A stretch of 64,000 nucleotides of DNA from Pseudothioglobus sp905182815 (GCF_048087625.1 NZ_CP159805.1:558001-622000); one strand, 5' to 3'; shown: positions 51,963-62,069, counted from the first letter of the stretch. The notes: generated from the letters alone by a model not told the origin. Numbers and translations are program-made.

Positions 51963-52748
51963 TTAAAGGTCAGGCCCTTTTTCGTAAAAGTTGTAACCTG
52001 CATCAACATAGGTGACTTCACCTGTGATTCCAGATGCAAGGTCTGAACATAAAAATGCAGCAGCATTTCCAACCTCTTGAATACTTACATTTCTTTTAAG
52101 GGCAGAGCTTTCAGCCGCGTGATCAAGCAGCTTACCAAAACCCTTAATGCCGCTTGCAGCAAGCGTTTTTATCGCGCCAGCAGATACTGCATTAACCCGA
52201 ATGCCTTTCTCACCACCCAAGGCCGCAGCCATGTACCTAACGTTAGCTTCAAGTGATGCCTTTGCAACGCCCATGACGTTATAGTTTGGAATTGCCCTAA
52301 GAGCACCTAAATAGCTAAGTGTTAATAACGCGCCATTTTCATTAAGCATTGGGAGGGCGGCTTTTGCAATAGCCGTAAAGCTGTATGATGAGATTTCATG
52401 AGCCTTAAGGAAGCCTTCACGCGTTGTCACTTCAACATAATTACCATCTAGCTCTGCTCTATCTGCAAACGCAACTGAGTGAACGATGATGTCAAAATTA
52501 GCCCAAGACTTCTTCAGTTCAGCAAAGGTCTCATTAATTTGTTCATCACTAGAGACATCACAGGGAATGACAATTGAGGAGTTACAGATCTCAGCGCATT
52601 TTTCGACGCGACTTTTGAGTTTGTCAGTTTGATAGGTAAAGGCAACTTCACAGCCATTTGCCGCCATAGATTCAGCAATACCCCATGCAATTGAGCGATT
52701 AGATGCAACGCCAATGATTAGTGCTTTTTTACCCGTTAAAAACCCCAT
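51963..52748 (-). CDS. fabI: Enoyl-ACP reductase FabI
   Basis: 261 aa from the ATG at 52748, which has a GGAG ribosome site; a start nine codons upstream is less likely. It is NADH-dependent and catalyses the last step of the fatty acid elongation cycle. GKKALIIGVASNRSIAWGIA is the cofactor site, and YNVMGVAKASLE carries the catalytic Lys. Monocistronic, convergent with ppiD. Confidence 0.96.
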   Translation of the reverse strand: MGFLTGKKALIIGVASNRSIAWGIAESMAANGCEVAFTYQTDKLKSRVEKCAEICNSSIVIPCDVSSDEQINETFAELKKSWANFDIIVHSVAFADRAELDGNYVEVTTREGFLKAHEISSYSFTAIAKAALPMLNENGALLTLSYLGALRAIPNYNVMGVAKASLEANVRYMAAALGGEKGIRVNAVSAGAIKTLAASGIKGFGKLLDHAAESSALKRNVSIQEVGNAAAFLCSDLASGITGEVTYVDAGYNFYEKGPDL

Positions 52749-52876
52749 AAAATCTCCGCAATATTTATAATACAATTACTGATAAATTATAAACACATTG
52801 ATTACAGTGGTGATGTTTACTTAGCCATTGCTGGTCAAGATTTAAAGTAAACTTTTTAATAAATCTATTTTTTTTT

Positions 52877-53350
52877 ATGTTATTACTAATGAAGCACAAA
52901 CTTTACTACCTCTTATTCCTAGTATTAGTATCGCTTGATCAGATTTCAAAACAAATTTTTATGTCTTCTTATGATTTAGGGCAGTCAGTTGCCGTTAACT
53001 CATATCTTAGCTGGACGTATCTTCAAAATACAGGCGCCGCTTTTAGTATTATGGCTGATGGCGGAATTATCCAAAAAACCTTTCTGCTGTCGGTATCTGT
53101 TTTAGTTTCTATTTGGGTCATTTTTTGGATTCAAAGAACTTCAAGCTCTCACCTGCAAAAATTATTTGGTCAGTTTCTTTTGCTATCTGGAGCCGTTGGA
53201 AACCTAATCGACAGAGCCCAGTTCGGCTTTGTTATTGACTTTATTGATGTGCACGTGAATGGCTTCTACTGGCCGGTCTTTAATCTAGCGGATAGCTTTA
53301 TTTTCCTGGGCGTTATACTTCTTTTATTTGAGAGGAAATCACCTGCTTAG
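52877..53350 (+). CDS. lspA: Signal peptidase II (lipoprotein)
   Basis: 157 aa from 52877, or 153 aa from the ATG at 52889. Four membrane helices. VSLDQISKQIF, NTGAAFSIM, SGAVGNLIDRAQFGFVIDFID and FNLADSFIFLG supply the conserved motifs with the two catalytic Asp residues. It cleaves lipoprotein signal peptides, including those predicted in this window. IleS, its usual neighbour, is absent. Confidence 0.96.
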   Translation: MLLLMKHKLYYLLFLVLVSLDQISKQIFMSSYDLGQSVAVNSYLSWTYLQNTGAAFSIMADGGIIQKTFLLSVSVLVSIWVIFWIQRTSSSHLQKLFGQFLLLSGAVGNLIDRAQFGFVIDFIDVHVNGFYWPVFNLADSFIFLGVILLLFERKSPA

Positions 53351-53420
53351 GGGGATTATCTTTGGGTAATGATCTTAACTGGTAGAATATTAACTTACGT
53401 TTTATGCAAACTACTTTTTC

Positions 53421-53981
53421 ATGAAGACAGGCCTCCTACTTTCATTACTTTTGCTCACCAGCATTTCTGTAAGTGCAGAACTTCAGAAGATGTCTGATGA
53501 AGGAGAAACCTTAAAGTCTGACAGCTCAGAGTGGTCATGCGTGCTGGATGATAAAAACTCCCTAGTCTGGGAAGTTAAAAGTGCAGACGAGGGATTGCAA
53601 TACGCACTTAATTCCTACACTTGGTTTGATGGACAGAGTGGAAGAGATAGCGGAACATTTACTAAGAATTGTTATTGGGGTAAAAACTGCAATACAAAAT
53701 CTTTTATCGAGGATATTAATAAGCGTGAGCTTTGTAGCTTTTCTGATTGGCGCCTGCCAACCAGAAGTGAATTAAACTCGATCGTTGATTATTATGGCGA
53801 TAGCGATGCGCTCATAAATACTGATTTTTTCCCAAACACTCAAATAGATACTTACTGGACTTCAACCTCGTTAAAAGATAATCCATCGCTTGCTTATGAG
53901 ATCCCCTTCTTTTTTGGCGGCTCAACAGCTCGAGATAAAACAATCGATACTTTTGTAAGACTTGTAAGAAGTGCTGACTAG
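53421..53981 (+). CDS. Secreted DUF1566 (Lcl C-terminal) domain protein
   Basis: 186 aa with a signal peptide (MKTGLLLSLLLLTSISVSA). DUF1566 hallmarks are present: DDKNSLVWEVK, FSDWRLPTRSELNSIVDY and YWTSTS. This C-type-lectin-like fold is common on secreted bacterial proteins of unknown ligand. Four cysteines may form disulfides in the periplasm. It overlaps recJ by 11 bases. Confidence 0.82.
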   Translation: MKTGLLLSLLLLTSISVSAELQKMSDEGETLKSDSSEWSCVLDDKNSLVWEVKSADEGLQYALNSYTWFDGQSGRDSGTFTKNCYWGKNCNTKSFIEDINKRELCSFSDWRLPTRSELNSIVDYYGDSDALINTDFFPNTQIDTYWTSTSLKDNPSLAYEIPFFFGGSTARDKTIDTFVRLVRSAD

Positions 53982-55662
53982 AGAGCTTGATAACGAACTG
54001 TTTGAGTCGTACTCTGACGACATACCTCTAATTCTGAAGAGGGTCTATGCAGCTAGGTCTGTCTCTGAGTCACAGCTTTCAATGGCGCTTCCAGGACTCC
54101 TTAAGCCGAGCTTTGATCAGTTAAACATTGCGCTCGACCTTCTTGAGAAATGCATTCTTGAAGACCGCCGTATTCTCATCGTTGGAGACTTTGATGCCGA
54201 CGGCGCAACAGCAAGTGCTGTAGCAATTAAGGCTCTGCGCTTAATGGGAGCAAAGCATGTTGACTTTTTAGTTCCGAACCGCTTTAAGCATGGATACGGT
54301 TTAAGCCCGGAGATTGTTCAGGAGGCAAAGACGGACAAAGGCCCAAATCTAATTATTACTGTTGACAACGGCATATCCAGTAATGAGGGCGCGGCGCTCG
54401 CAAGGTCACTTGCTATTGATGTCATCATTACCGATCACCACCTGCCGCCTAAAGTTCTTCCTGAAGCCAACTCAATCATTAACCCGAATTTAAGGGGCTG
54501 CGACTTCCCTTCTAAAAACTTAGCGGGCGTTGGCGTTTGTTTTTATTTGTTTTCAGCGCTTAAGACTCACCTGGTTGCTAAGGGTTATTTTGAAGCGCAC
54601 AACATCCAAATTCCAGACCTTCGTGAACTTCTTGATCTTGTTGCTCTTGGAACCGTTGCAGACGTTGTGAAACTCGATCAAAACAATCGAATTCTAGTGA
54701 ACGAGGGAATTAAGCGCATTCGCCAAAAACACTGCTCAAAAGGCATTCTAGCGATACTTGAGCTGACCAAGCGTCCTATTGAAACCTTGCAGGCTTCAGA
54801 CCTTGGATTTACAGTAGCTCCCCGAATTAATGCAGCAGGTCGCTTAAGTGACATATCACAGGGAATCCGATGCCTCTTATCTGAGGATATGAATGATGCC
54901 AGAAGGTATGCCCAAACGCTTGAAGAGTTTAATATTAAAAGGCGTGAGGAGCAGACCCGAATGCAGGATGAGGCGCTAGCCATTGTTGAGGGCCAGACCA
55001 TCGATGAGAGTCAGTTTGCAATCGTTCTTTATGACGAGACTTGGCATGAGGGAATTGTCGGTATCGTTGCGGGGAAGCTCAAGGAAACGTATCAGTGCCC
55101 GTGCGCCGTATTTGCAAAATCAGGTAGCGTACTAAAGGGCTCAATCCGCTCAATACCTGACGTACACATTAAAGATTTACTGGATCTAGTTGATCGCGAT
55201 AATCCAGGACTGATTGATAAGTTTGGGGGACACGCGATGGCCGCCGGTTTGGCACTCTCATCAGAGAACTTTGAAAGCTTTAGTGAGGCCTTTTCAGAGG
55301 CGATTAAAAAACATCTCGAGGGTAAGAAACCAATTATTGAGCTGATGACCGATGGCGAGCTTGAGGCTTCTGAGATAACGCTTAAGAACGCAGAGCTTCT
55401 TCGTAGCGCTTCTCCATGGGGTCAAGGATTTGAAGAACCAATTTTTTATGGCGACTTTGAGCTTATAGATCAAAAAATTGTTGGTGAAAAACATCTCAAG
55501 TGTTCTCTAAAACTTGTAGGCGCTAGTTCGATTTTTGAGGGTATTGCTTTTTTTCAAGGCAAGCTTGAAACGAAGCAAGTTAAGGTTGCTTATAAGTTAA
55601 ATGTTAATTCATTTAGAGGCAACGAATCCCTTCAGCTTATGATTGAGTCAATCGCCAATTAA
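53971..55662 (+). CDS. recJ: Single-stranded-DNA-specific exonuclease RecJ
   Basis: 563 aa from a GTG start overlapping the previous stop. A DHH-family nuclease with motifs VGDFDADGATASA, TVDNGISS, ITDHHLPP and, in the DHHA1 part, GGHAMAAGLAL. It degrades ssDNA 5'-3' in recombination and mismatch repair. Length is normal. Confidence 0.95.
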   Translation: MLTRELDNELFESYSDDIPLILKRVYAARSVSESQLSMALPGLLKPSFDQLNIALDLLEKCILEDRRILIVGDFDADGATASAVAIKALRLMGAKHVDFLVPNRFKHGYGLSPEIVQEAKTDKGPNLIITVDNGISSNEGAALARSLAIDVIITDHHLPPKVLPEANSIINPNLRGCDFPSKNLAGVGVCFYLFSALKTHLVAKGYFEAHNIQIPDLRELLDLVALGTVADVVKLDQNNRILVNEGIKRIRQKHCSKGILAILELTKRPIETLQASDLGFTVAPRINAAGRLSDISQGIRCLLSEDMNDARRYAQTLEEFNIKRREEQTRMQDEALAIVEGQTIDESQFAIVLYDETWHEGIVGIVAGKLKETYQCPCAVFAKSGSVLKGSIRSIPDVHIKDLLDLVDRDNPGLIDKFGGHAMAAGLALSSENFESFSEAFSEAIKKHLEGKKPIIELMTDGELEASEITLKNAELLRSASPWGQGFEEPIFYGDFELIDQKIVGEKHLKCSLKLVGASSIFEGIAFFQGKLETKQVKVAYKLNVNSFRGNESLQLMIESIAN

Positions 55663-55765
55663 TGGCTAAAAATTCACAACCACAAATTCCCCCCATAGCG
55701 TTCAAAGTCTGAATAAATATCCGAGGGATAGTAGATATTAATGAACAGATATGCTGTCTATTTAG

Positions 55766-57136
55766 CTATCGATCAACATTTGATTTAAGGTAAGAGGTAA
55801 TACTTGAAGAGGCAGAAAGGATTGCTCTATATAAATTTTTGGCTTCTGAGTTGGTTATGTTGTTAAAAAAATCAAAGTAACATTTTTGTGTTTTAGCGAT
55901 TTCAATATCAGTAGTCGAGACGACAAAGGATAATTTGTCCCACCAAAAACCTGGAAGTTTGCCGCAATATTCAATGGCAGGCTTTGCAAATTCTTTTAAT
56001 GGATCCATTTGCACATCCTCATCTTCAGCTACGCTAACCACTAGGGTTAATTGATTATCATTTTCACGCATTGATACGAGTGTTTTAAGCCCAATACTTT
56101 GATCTAATGAACTAGTGTTGATTGTTCCATTTATGTGCGCTTTGTGAAGTTCATCATCATGAAGTTTTTTAGAGTCCTTGGGAGTAGACTTTGCTTCAAA
56201 GACTCCATCTAAATAGTTGATTGAAAAGACTATATCTGGCCCTGCAACTTTTGATTCATATATCTTACCAATAAGTTTTAGCTCCATTTTATTTTTGGCC
56301 AGAGAATCTTTATATAGTTTTTCAGCTTTTTCTTTGGCGGACTTATTTATTTGAAGCTCTTCATTGTCTTTACAGTTAAAGACATACATGATGCCCCCAG
56401 CCCAATCTTCAACATCAATCCAGAATTCAGCAGAATTATCAAGATTAATATTTTTATAATTTAATGGCTTTGTTTTTGGGTGCTTTCTAAGCTCTATAAA
56501 CAAAGGCCTTCTAGGAGCTTCATCGCTACCGATGGTGTGAGTAAAGTAAGCCATCTTTCCTATAAGATGACCGTCTTTTGTAAGCTTTATATTGATTTCA
56601 TCGTTAAAATATCTGGAATCACTTGAGAGTCCTCCCATACTCTTTGACCAGGTGCCTTTGAAGTCAGTAAGTAGCCCCCTAAAAGTTATTGAGCCATAGG
56701 CCATATCCCAACTTTCAATCTCTCCTTCGGCTTTACTCTCATAGACAACTCGCTTAAGATTAAAGCCACAAATTATTTCATCTTGAATAAAGGCTAAGCG
56801 ATAATTTTTAAAGTTTCTAGTAAAGTCTGAAGCCTTCTCTTCTGGAGATATTTCCAGAAGCTCTTGCAAAATCTCATCACTAAATATAATGTCATAAATT
56901 TCAATGCTAGGAGTTGAACTCGACTGCACATTTTCAATTAAATGTTTTGATGCAACTTCTCCTGGACAGCTGATACCTCTTTTATTGGCTTCCTCAATAA
57001 TATGTTCAGGTGGAGAAGCACTGTCAAGCCATCCACACAATGCCTCATCTGGCCAGTCATCAAGATACCCAGCATTGACATTACCAATAATACAGCTGAG
57101 TATTAGAAAACTAGTAAGGATTTTGATTATTGTCAT
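55766..57136 (-). CDS. Secreted protein, unknown
   Basis: 456 aa with a signal peptide ending near NVNAG (residue 22). The mature N-terminus has a small Cys module: ALCGWLDSASPPEHIIEEA then RGISC. I have seen similar short modules in other marine bacterial secreted proteins but know no function. The rest is beta-rich with two widely spaced Cys (EIICGF and FNCKD) and no recognisable catalytic motif. No clear partner: recJ is convergent and the DUF1501 gene precedes it on the same strand. Confidence 0.6.
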   Translation of the reverse strand: MTIIKILTSFLILSCIIGNVNAGYLDDWPDEALCGWLDSASPPEHIIEEANKRGISCPGEVASKHLIENVQSSSTPSIEIYDIIFSDEILQELLEISPEEKASDFTRNFKNYRLAFIQDEIICGFNLKRVVYESKAEGEIESWDMAYGSITFRGLLTDFKGTWSKSMGGLSSDSRYFNDEINIKLTKDGHLIGKMAYFTHTIGSDEAPRRPLFIELRKHPKTKPLNYKNINLDNSAEFWIDVEDWAGGIMYVFNCKDNEELQINKSAKEKAEKLYKDSLAKNKMELKLIGKIYESKVAGPDIVFSINYLDGVFEAKSTPKDSKKLHDDELHKAHINGTINTSSLDQSIGLKTLVSMRENDNQLTLVVSVAEDEDVQMDPLKEFAKPAIEYCGKLPGFWWDKLSFVVSTTDIEIAKTQKCYFDFFNNITNSEAKNLYRAILSASSSITSYLKSNVDR

Positions 57137-57177
57137 TTAGTTAAATGAATATAAGACTCTTTAAATCTCTTTGAGAA

Positions 57178-58335
57178 TCACGAAAAGAGATAGTCAAAAA
57201 CTCTTGGCAGTTTTGGTTCAAAGAATACCTTGCTTGCAATGAGGTCGTGATCCAGCCCTAAAGATTTTTCAATGCAGGCAGCACACACCGATCGGTAATC
57301 AATTGTTGACATTAAATCCCTCTGCTCATACTGCTCATTTTTTGCAAGACCCGGCCAGTCACATATAACTCTTGATTTAGAGATTGCACCACCTGCAATT
57401 ATTCCAGCAGAGCCGTACCCATGATCTGTTCCCCTTGTACCGTTGACAGCAACCGTCCTTCCAAACTCAGTGATAGTAAGAATAATGCTATTATCCCATG
57501 CGCCTCCGAGTCCTCTTTTGTAAGCGGCAATAACCCCGTCAATTTTTGCTAAATCAATCCCATGGTCATTACCGTTCCCGTCATCTTGAGAAGCGTGCGA
57601 GTCAAATCCACTCAACCTAATAACTGAGGCTGTAGGTCCATCTTTTTTTGCCATAGCCTTGCCCGCATACTCCGCTAAACTTTGAGGATCTCTTGGCATA
57701 TTTTCTAAAGTTAGTAAACTTTTTTGCTTAACTTTTTCAAATACATCACTTCCCAGCTTTCCATGCGCCGCAGTCAGTTTTTCAACTAAATTAATATTTA
57801 TTTTGCTAGAATTATTAATTTTTGCTGGAAAAAAATTATCGTTTTCACCATATCCTCTAAGTATCAGCGGCATTTCTAGTGAAAGGGCTCTACCTGGAAT
57901 CTTTGCAAGCTCCAAAGATCGTCCAAGCCAGCCTGTCTTTTCAGAAAACGGAGTCAAGCCGCCTCCTTGAATTAAATTCTGACCTTCAAAGTGCGATCTT
58001 TTTTTATACGGGAAAGAGGTTGCATGAACAATTGAGGCGTTATTGGATGCCATCAAGGAGGAAAGATTTTTGAGAGAGGGGTGTAGGCCAAAAAATGAAT
58101 TCAGTTTTAAATAATTTTCAGGGACAAGTATACCTCTCACCTTTTCAAAATTTGGGTCACCAAAGGCAGGAACAGCACTTAAACCGTCCATCCCACCTTC
58201 AAGAATAATGATCGAGATTTTCCCGGGTGGCTTGTCTTGAGTAAATCCTTGAAGTGGAATACCTGCTAAGAACAGAGACGCTCCAGAGGCCTTTAAAAAA
58301 TCTCTTCTTGTTAATTTATAGTTAGGCATTTTCAA
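57178..58335 (-). CDS. DUF1501 family exported protein (Tat signal)
   Basis: 385 aa. The N-terminal KLTRRDFLKASGASLFLAG is a twin-arginine signal, so it is exported folded. DUF1501 features include EGGMDGLSAVPAFGD, GFDSHASQDDGNGNDHG, TITEFGRTVAVNGTRGTDHG and GGAI, an alkaline-phosphatase-like/sulfatase-like metal fold. It overlaps the DUF1800 gene by 14 bases, the usual pairing. Substrate unknown. Confidence 0.87.
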   Translation of the reverse strand: MKMPNYKLTRRDFLKASGASLFLAGIPLQGFTQDKPPGKISIIILEGGMDGLSAVPAFGDPNFEKVRGILVPENYLKLNSFFGLHPSLKNLSSLMASNNASIVHATSFPYKKRSHFEGQNLIQGGGLTPFSEKTGWLGRSLELAKIPGRALSLEMPLILRGYGENDNFFPAKINNSSKININLVEKLTAAHGKLGSDVFEKVKQKSLLTLENMPRDPQSLAEYAGKAMAKKDGPTASVIRLSGFDSHASQDDGNGNDHGIDLAKIDGVIAAYKRGLGGAWDNSIILTITEFGRTVAVNGTRGTDHGYGSAGIIAGGAISKSRVICDWPGLAKNEQYEQRDLMSTIDYRSVCAACIEKSLGLDHDLIASKVFFEPKLPRVFDYLFS

Positions 58336-59788
58336 GTCCCATGAGTTCAGGGCTACACATTAGTGCAATAAATTGATTCTTTTTAGACCTTGAAGACATT
58401 CCATGAAGACTCTCAACTAGCTTCCGTGTCTCTTTACTTGCTCCAATTCGATCCATAATGACACTCGTTGATTGTATTTGGCTATCCGAAGTCCAAATAG
58501 AGTCAGCAAACCTAATTCGCCGCTCAAACATTTCGCCAGACATCCATTCCTCTTTTTTACTTGAGTAACCATTGGGCTGTCTTTCTGCCCATAAATTTTG
58601 TCCTAGCTCATCAAATATTTGCATAGGCTGCATATTAAACTTCAAGCTATTATTTGAAGTATTAATCTCATTCCAGCCCATAAAGTATGTGGCATTGCTC
58701 AGCCTTAAGACTTGAAAAAGCCAAGTCATCGGCAACTGAAATTTTGGCTCCTTTGATGCAAAAGCTCTTTCTATAACCGCTGTATGGATTTGGTCTAGGT
58801 TGCCATTGCTCTGTCTCCAGGCGCTTGCAATGTAATTGACATCCTTTTTATTGGGAACATCGCTAACAAAATGCTCGGCTAACTTTGTTGAGAGATGCAT
58901 TACCGTATGCTCATGAGCGGCCAGGAAATCTGTCAACTGTTTGAGGCCGCCTTTTCCTGTACCTATCGTTTTTCCAAGGACCATCTTATTGCCTGGCTCG
59001 GCCCAGTTCCTTTTATACATATCCCAAAGGTTAGTTGTACCACCTTGCTCCATTAAAGAACTTAAAGGATTACCTTTAATGTCAATGCCCCAACCAGCTA
59101 GAACCTTCGCTGCATTTCTAATATCGGTCTCTGTATAGTTTGCGCTTGGTGAAACGGTGTGAAGTTCTAGTAGCTCTCTTCCAAGGTTGTCATTGAGACC
59201 AGCCTGCTCTCCGTTTGCTTTGGCCCACCTAACTTGATTTGAATTGGGTCCGGCACTAATATGGTTATCCAGGTAGCTCAACATTCCTGGATGCGTGGTG
59301 ACCTTGTATAGCATGGTTGAAAACGAGTCATTAAAATTTGCTAATATTGCCTCCTCCATTGCATGCCCAATTACTTCCCTAGAATCAAAACTACCTATTG
59401 TAAAGTGGTTTGCCCAGAACGTCATAAGACGAAGGCGAAGCTGGTCAGAGCCATAGACATTGCGATGTGAGAATCTAAGAATGTCTTTTTTATACATTAA
59501 GTTATCCCTATCATTTGCTCGTTGAGCAGCTTCGGTGAAGCCACCTTCTTTCTTTCTTTCTCTTTTGGTTGTTTCCCAGTGGATTCTTAGTTTTACTGCT
59601 TTCTCATCTAGGCTCGGTTGGAATATTTTTGGCCAGGGCTTAATGTCAGATCCAACATTACCAATACCAAGGGAGGGGGAGGGGAATTGGAGCTGTTTAA
59701 TTGCCCATCTTTTAATGTCTGTAGGCAATGTTTCTTCTGGCCGAAACATGAGTCCAAGTTTTTGGGCAATTCTAAAGTGTTCGTTCAT
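58322..59788 (-). CDS. DUF1800 family protein
   Basis: 488 aa. DUF1800 features include LMTFWANHFTIG, MLSYLDNHISAG, NDNLGRELLELHTVS and YTETDIRNAAKVLAGW. It is paired with DUF1501, as in many proteobacteria, but it has no recognisable signal peptide from this start. It may be carried out with the Tat-exported partner, or have an undetected start. Function unknown. Confidence 0.85.
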   Translation of the reverse strand: MNEHFRIAQKLGLMFRPEETLPTDIKRWAIKQLQFPSPSLGIGNVGSDIKPWPKIFQPSLDEKAVKLRIHWETTKRERKKEGGFTEAAQRANDRDNLMYKKDILRFSHRNVYGSDQLRLRLMTFWANHFTIGSFDSREVIGHAMEEAILANFNDSFSTMLYKVTTHPGMLSYLDNHISAGPNSNQVRWAKANGEQAGLNDNLGRELLELHTVSPSANYTETDIRNAAKVLAGWGIDIKGNPLSSLMEQGGTTNLWDMYKRNWAEPGNKMVLGKTIGTGKGGLKQLTDFLAAHEHTVMHLSTKLAEHFVSDVPNKKDVNYIASAWRQSNGNLDQIHTAVIERAFASKEPKFQLPMTWLFQVLRLSNATYFMGWNEINTSNNSLKFNMQPMQIFDELGQNLWAERQPNGYSSKKEEWMSGEMFERRIRFADSIWTSDSQIQSTSVIMDRIGASKETRKLVESLHGMSSRSKKNQFIALMCSPELMGLENA

Positions 59789-59939
59789 TTAATTTTCACT
59801 AAGTACTAGAATCCTTATAAGAGAAGCAAGATAGAATTAAAAAGTAAGAGTAGTTTTTTATACTGAAATTATAGCTCAATATTAACTAAGGTTAAAAATT
59901 TTAAGAGAAGAATTTTTTAGTCAATCTTAAATAACTTTA

Positions 59940-60365
59940 TTACATTATTTCAACAGCATCAACTCTAAATTCAAATATGATTTGTTCACTAAATGCATCC
60001 TCAGAAAGTGCTAAAGGAAGTGGAGACGCGTTATAAACAGCTTTTTCAATTGAGTTTTTAAATGAGTTTAGTTTTGGATTGGCATCTATATTCATTATCG
60101 AATCTCCACAGTTATCAACATCTACAGTATTGACGTTTCCATTTCTATCTTGAGTGATAAAAACGTAACAAGACCAATCACTTCTTGCGCCTGAGTAACG
60201 CCAGTATGTGTTTATTTTTGTAATAACACTTTCAACCCAAGTATTTCGTGAGATGTTTAACTGATCGTCAAGCATTAACGATTCATTACTATCAGCTTGG
60301 GCATTTAGAATAAAGACAAAGCATATTGTTAGGAGTATTTTTTTCACTAATTTATTATATGGCAA
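59940..60365 (-). CDS. Small secreted TolA-C-like protein
   Basis: 141 aa, signal peptide ending near NAQA (residue 24). The mature part is one TolA-C-like domain: INTYWRYSGA, DWSCYVFITQD, then ASPLPLALSEDAFSEQIIFEF. It is the paralogue of residues 168-257 of the protein at 39398-40171, matching motif for motif. It has two Cys that could pair. Periplasmic and unknown in role. Confidence 0.72.
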   Translation of the reverse strand: MPYNKLVKKILLTICFVFILNAQADSNESLMLDDQLNISRNTWVESVITKINTYWRYSGARSDWSCYVFITQDRNGNVNTVDVDNCGDSIMNIDANPKLNSFKNSIEKAVYNASPLPLALSEDAFSEQIIFEFRVDAVEIM

Positions 60366-60386
60366 ATTAAACTAAAAAATAGCTAT

Positions 60387-60417
60387 AAAAAAAGGTCCTA
60401 AGATTAGGACCTTTTTT
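60387..60417. terminator. Bidirectional-looking terminator
   Basis: AAAAAAAGGTCCTA (60387-60400) pairs with TAGGACCTTTTTT (60405-60417). It lies after the 60438 stop on the minus strand, upstream of the TolA-C-like gene, with a T-run on both strands. Confidence 0.85.
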
Positions 60418-60437
60418 GATCTAAACGACTTTTAGTA

Positions 60438-60806
60438 TCAGCGAGATTTCCAGAAGAATAGAGCTCCCAGAATTACATCTGGCCCTAAATTAGCAATAAG
60501 ATTTACTGCATCTGAAGGAAATGCACCAACACTAATTTGGTAGCCACTTACAAGTGCGTATATTAAATGCCATACGGCAAAAAATTTACCCACATTTTTA
60601 AGATTATCACCAGCCCAAGTTGGCATCTGCCAGCTTATATATGCAACCGCAATCACCATTAATGACATGCCTCGCATTATATCAACTGCCCCAGCAGTAG
60701 CCTCAACATTAAAGCCTCCCATCATTGAAGCAGGAGCCAATAAAGCAGCTGCACCAAATATTCCCATTATTACAGCTTGAATTCTAAATACTAAAGATAA
60801 AGTCAT
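60438..60806 (-). CDS. Four-helix small membrane protein, unknown
   Basis: 122 aa with four predicted helices. An AALLAPASMMGGF stretch follows helix one, and a second Gly-rich helix starts ANLGPDVILGALFFW. It resembles DUF4345-type proteins in layout, but I cannot assign it firmly. Its own terminator follows, so it is probably monocistronic. It is 90 bases after an MFS transporter gene on the same strand. Confidence 0.65.
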   Translation of the reverse strand: MTLSLVFRIQAVIMGIFGAAALLAPASMMGGFNVEATAGAVDIMRGMSLMVIAVAYISWQMPTWAGDNLKNVGKFFAVWHLIYALVSGYQISVGAFPSDAVNLIANLGPDVILGALFFWKSR

Positions 60807-60896
60807 TTTTCTCTCCGTAAAATTTTAAAAAACTACTATAAAAGTATATCATTTTGAACTATATAGTTCAAAATTATTTTATAAAAAAATAAGTTA

Positions 60897-62069
60897 TTAG
60901 GAAAATTTACCTAATAACACTTCATTACCAGCTGCTGGTTTAGCCGGCATATTTAGAGCAAGAAGTAGTGATAAGATTGCCATTCCAGCGCCTGCAAGAA
61001 AAACTAGGGATGGCGAATATAGCCAGATAAGGCCAAATACAACTGGTATGAAAACGGCCGCTATATGATTGATTGAAAAGGACACTCCTGCGCTTGATGC
61101 AAAATCTGCAGGGTCAGCAATTTTTTGAAAATAGGTCTTAAGGGCAATAGCGATAGAGAAGAATAAGTGATCAGCAATGTATAAAAATACTGCAAAGGTA
61201 CTACTTTCAACTACTGCATATCCAATAAATATAAAAACCAGTCCAATATACTCAAAAATTAGAGAATTTCGCTCACCAAATTTATGAATCAGCCTTCCAA
61301 TCTTTGGAGCCAAGACTACATTAATTGCTGCATTTGCCAATAATAGTAATGATATTTCACCAACACTAAATTCAAATTTCTCGACCATTAGAAAGGCTGC
61401 AAAAACGACAAAAATTTGCCTTCTTGCGCCTCCCATAAATTGAAGGGCATAGTAAAGCCAATACCTCTTCCTCAAAACAATTTTTTTGGTTTGGGTTACC
61501 TTTTGTGGAAAGAAAGGAAAGTGCTGCCAACAGAAAAGAGCTCCAATTACTGCAAAACTTCCACCAACGATATAAAGCCAAAAATAATCAATATTGAACT
61601 GTTCAAACATAATCCAAACTAAAGCAAATCCCGCAATTGAGGCAGCTGAGCGCGTAGCAATGACCCTGCCTAAAAACTCCGCGGTCTTATCTTTGTCAAT
61701 CCATTGAAGGGTCAGTGAGCTAGAGATTGTCTCAAAGTAATGAAAGCCAATTGACATGACAATCGTTGCTAAATAAAAGGTCATATTTATTTCAACCAGA
61801 CCCGTTACCATAACTCCAAAACCCATTAAAGCTATAGAGATATAGGCTAGTTTTTGCTCTCTGACAAAGGCTAAAACAAAAATGACAGTAAAGGCTAGAA
61901 ACCCTGGGACCTCTCTTAGACTTTGCAATATCCCCATCTCTGCACCATTGAAGTCGATTTTTTCTATGGCAAAGTTATTAAGCAGGTTGAGCCAGACAGC
62001 CCAACTTATTCCTGCACCAATGGTCATAATGAGGATCAGTAATTCGGGAGATTTGCGAGCAATTTTCAT
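60897..62069 (-). CDS. MFS transporter
   Basis: 390 aa, about twelve membrane helices in two six-helix halves. The loop KIGRLIHKFGERNSLIFEY near helix eight resembles the MFS inter-helix motif; LGRVIATRSAASIAGF is in the first half. Subfamily and substrate cannot be read. Upstream, a 115-base gap separates it from divergent thrS. Confidence 0.8.
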   Translation of the reverse strand: MKIARKSPELLILIMTIGAGISWAVWLNLLNNFAIEKIDFNGAEMGILQSLREVPGFLAFTVIFVLAFVREQKLAYISIALMGFGVMVTGLVEINMTFYLATIVMSIGFHYFETISSSLTLQWIDKDKTAEFLGRVIATRSAASIAGFALVWIMFEQFNIDYFWLYIVGGSFAVIGALFCWQHFPFFPQKVTQTKKIVLRKRYWLYYALQFMGGARRQIFVVFAAFLMVEKFEFSVGEISLLLLANAAINVVLAPKIGRLIHKFGERNSLIFEYIGLVFIFIGYAVVESSTFAVFLYIADHLFFSIAIALKTYFQKIADPADFASSAGVSFSINHIAAVFIPVVFGLIWLYSPSLVFLAGAGMAILSLLLALNMPAKPAAGNEVLLGKFS

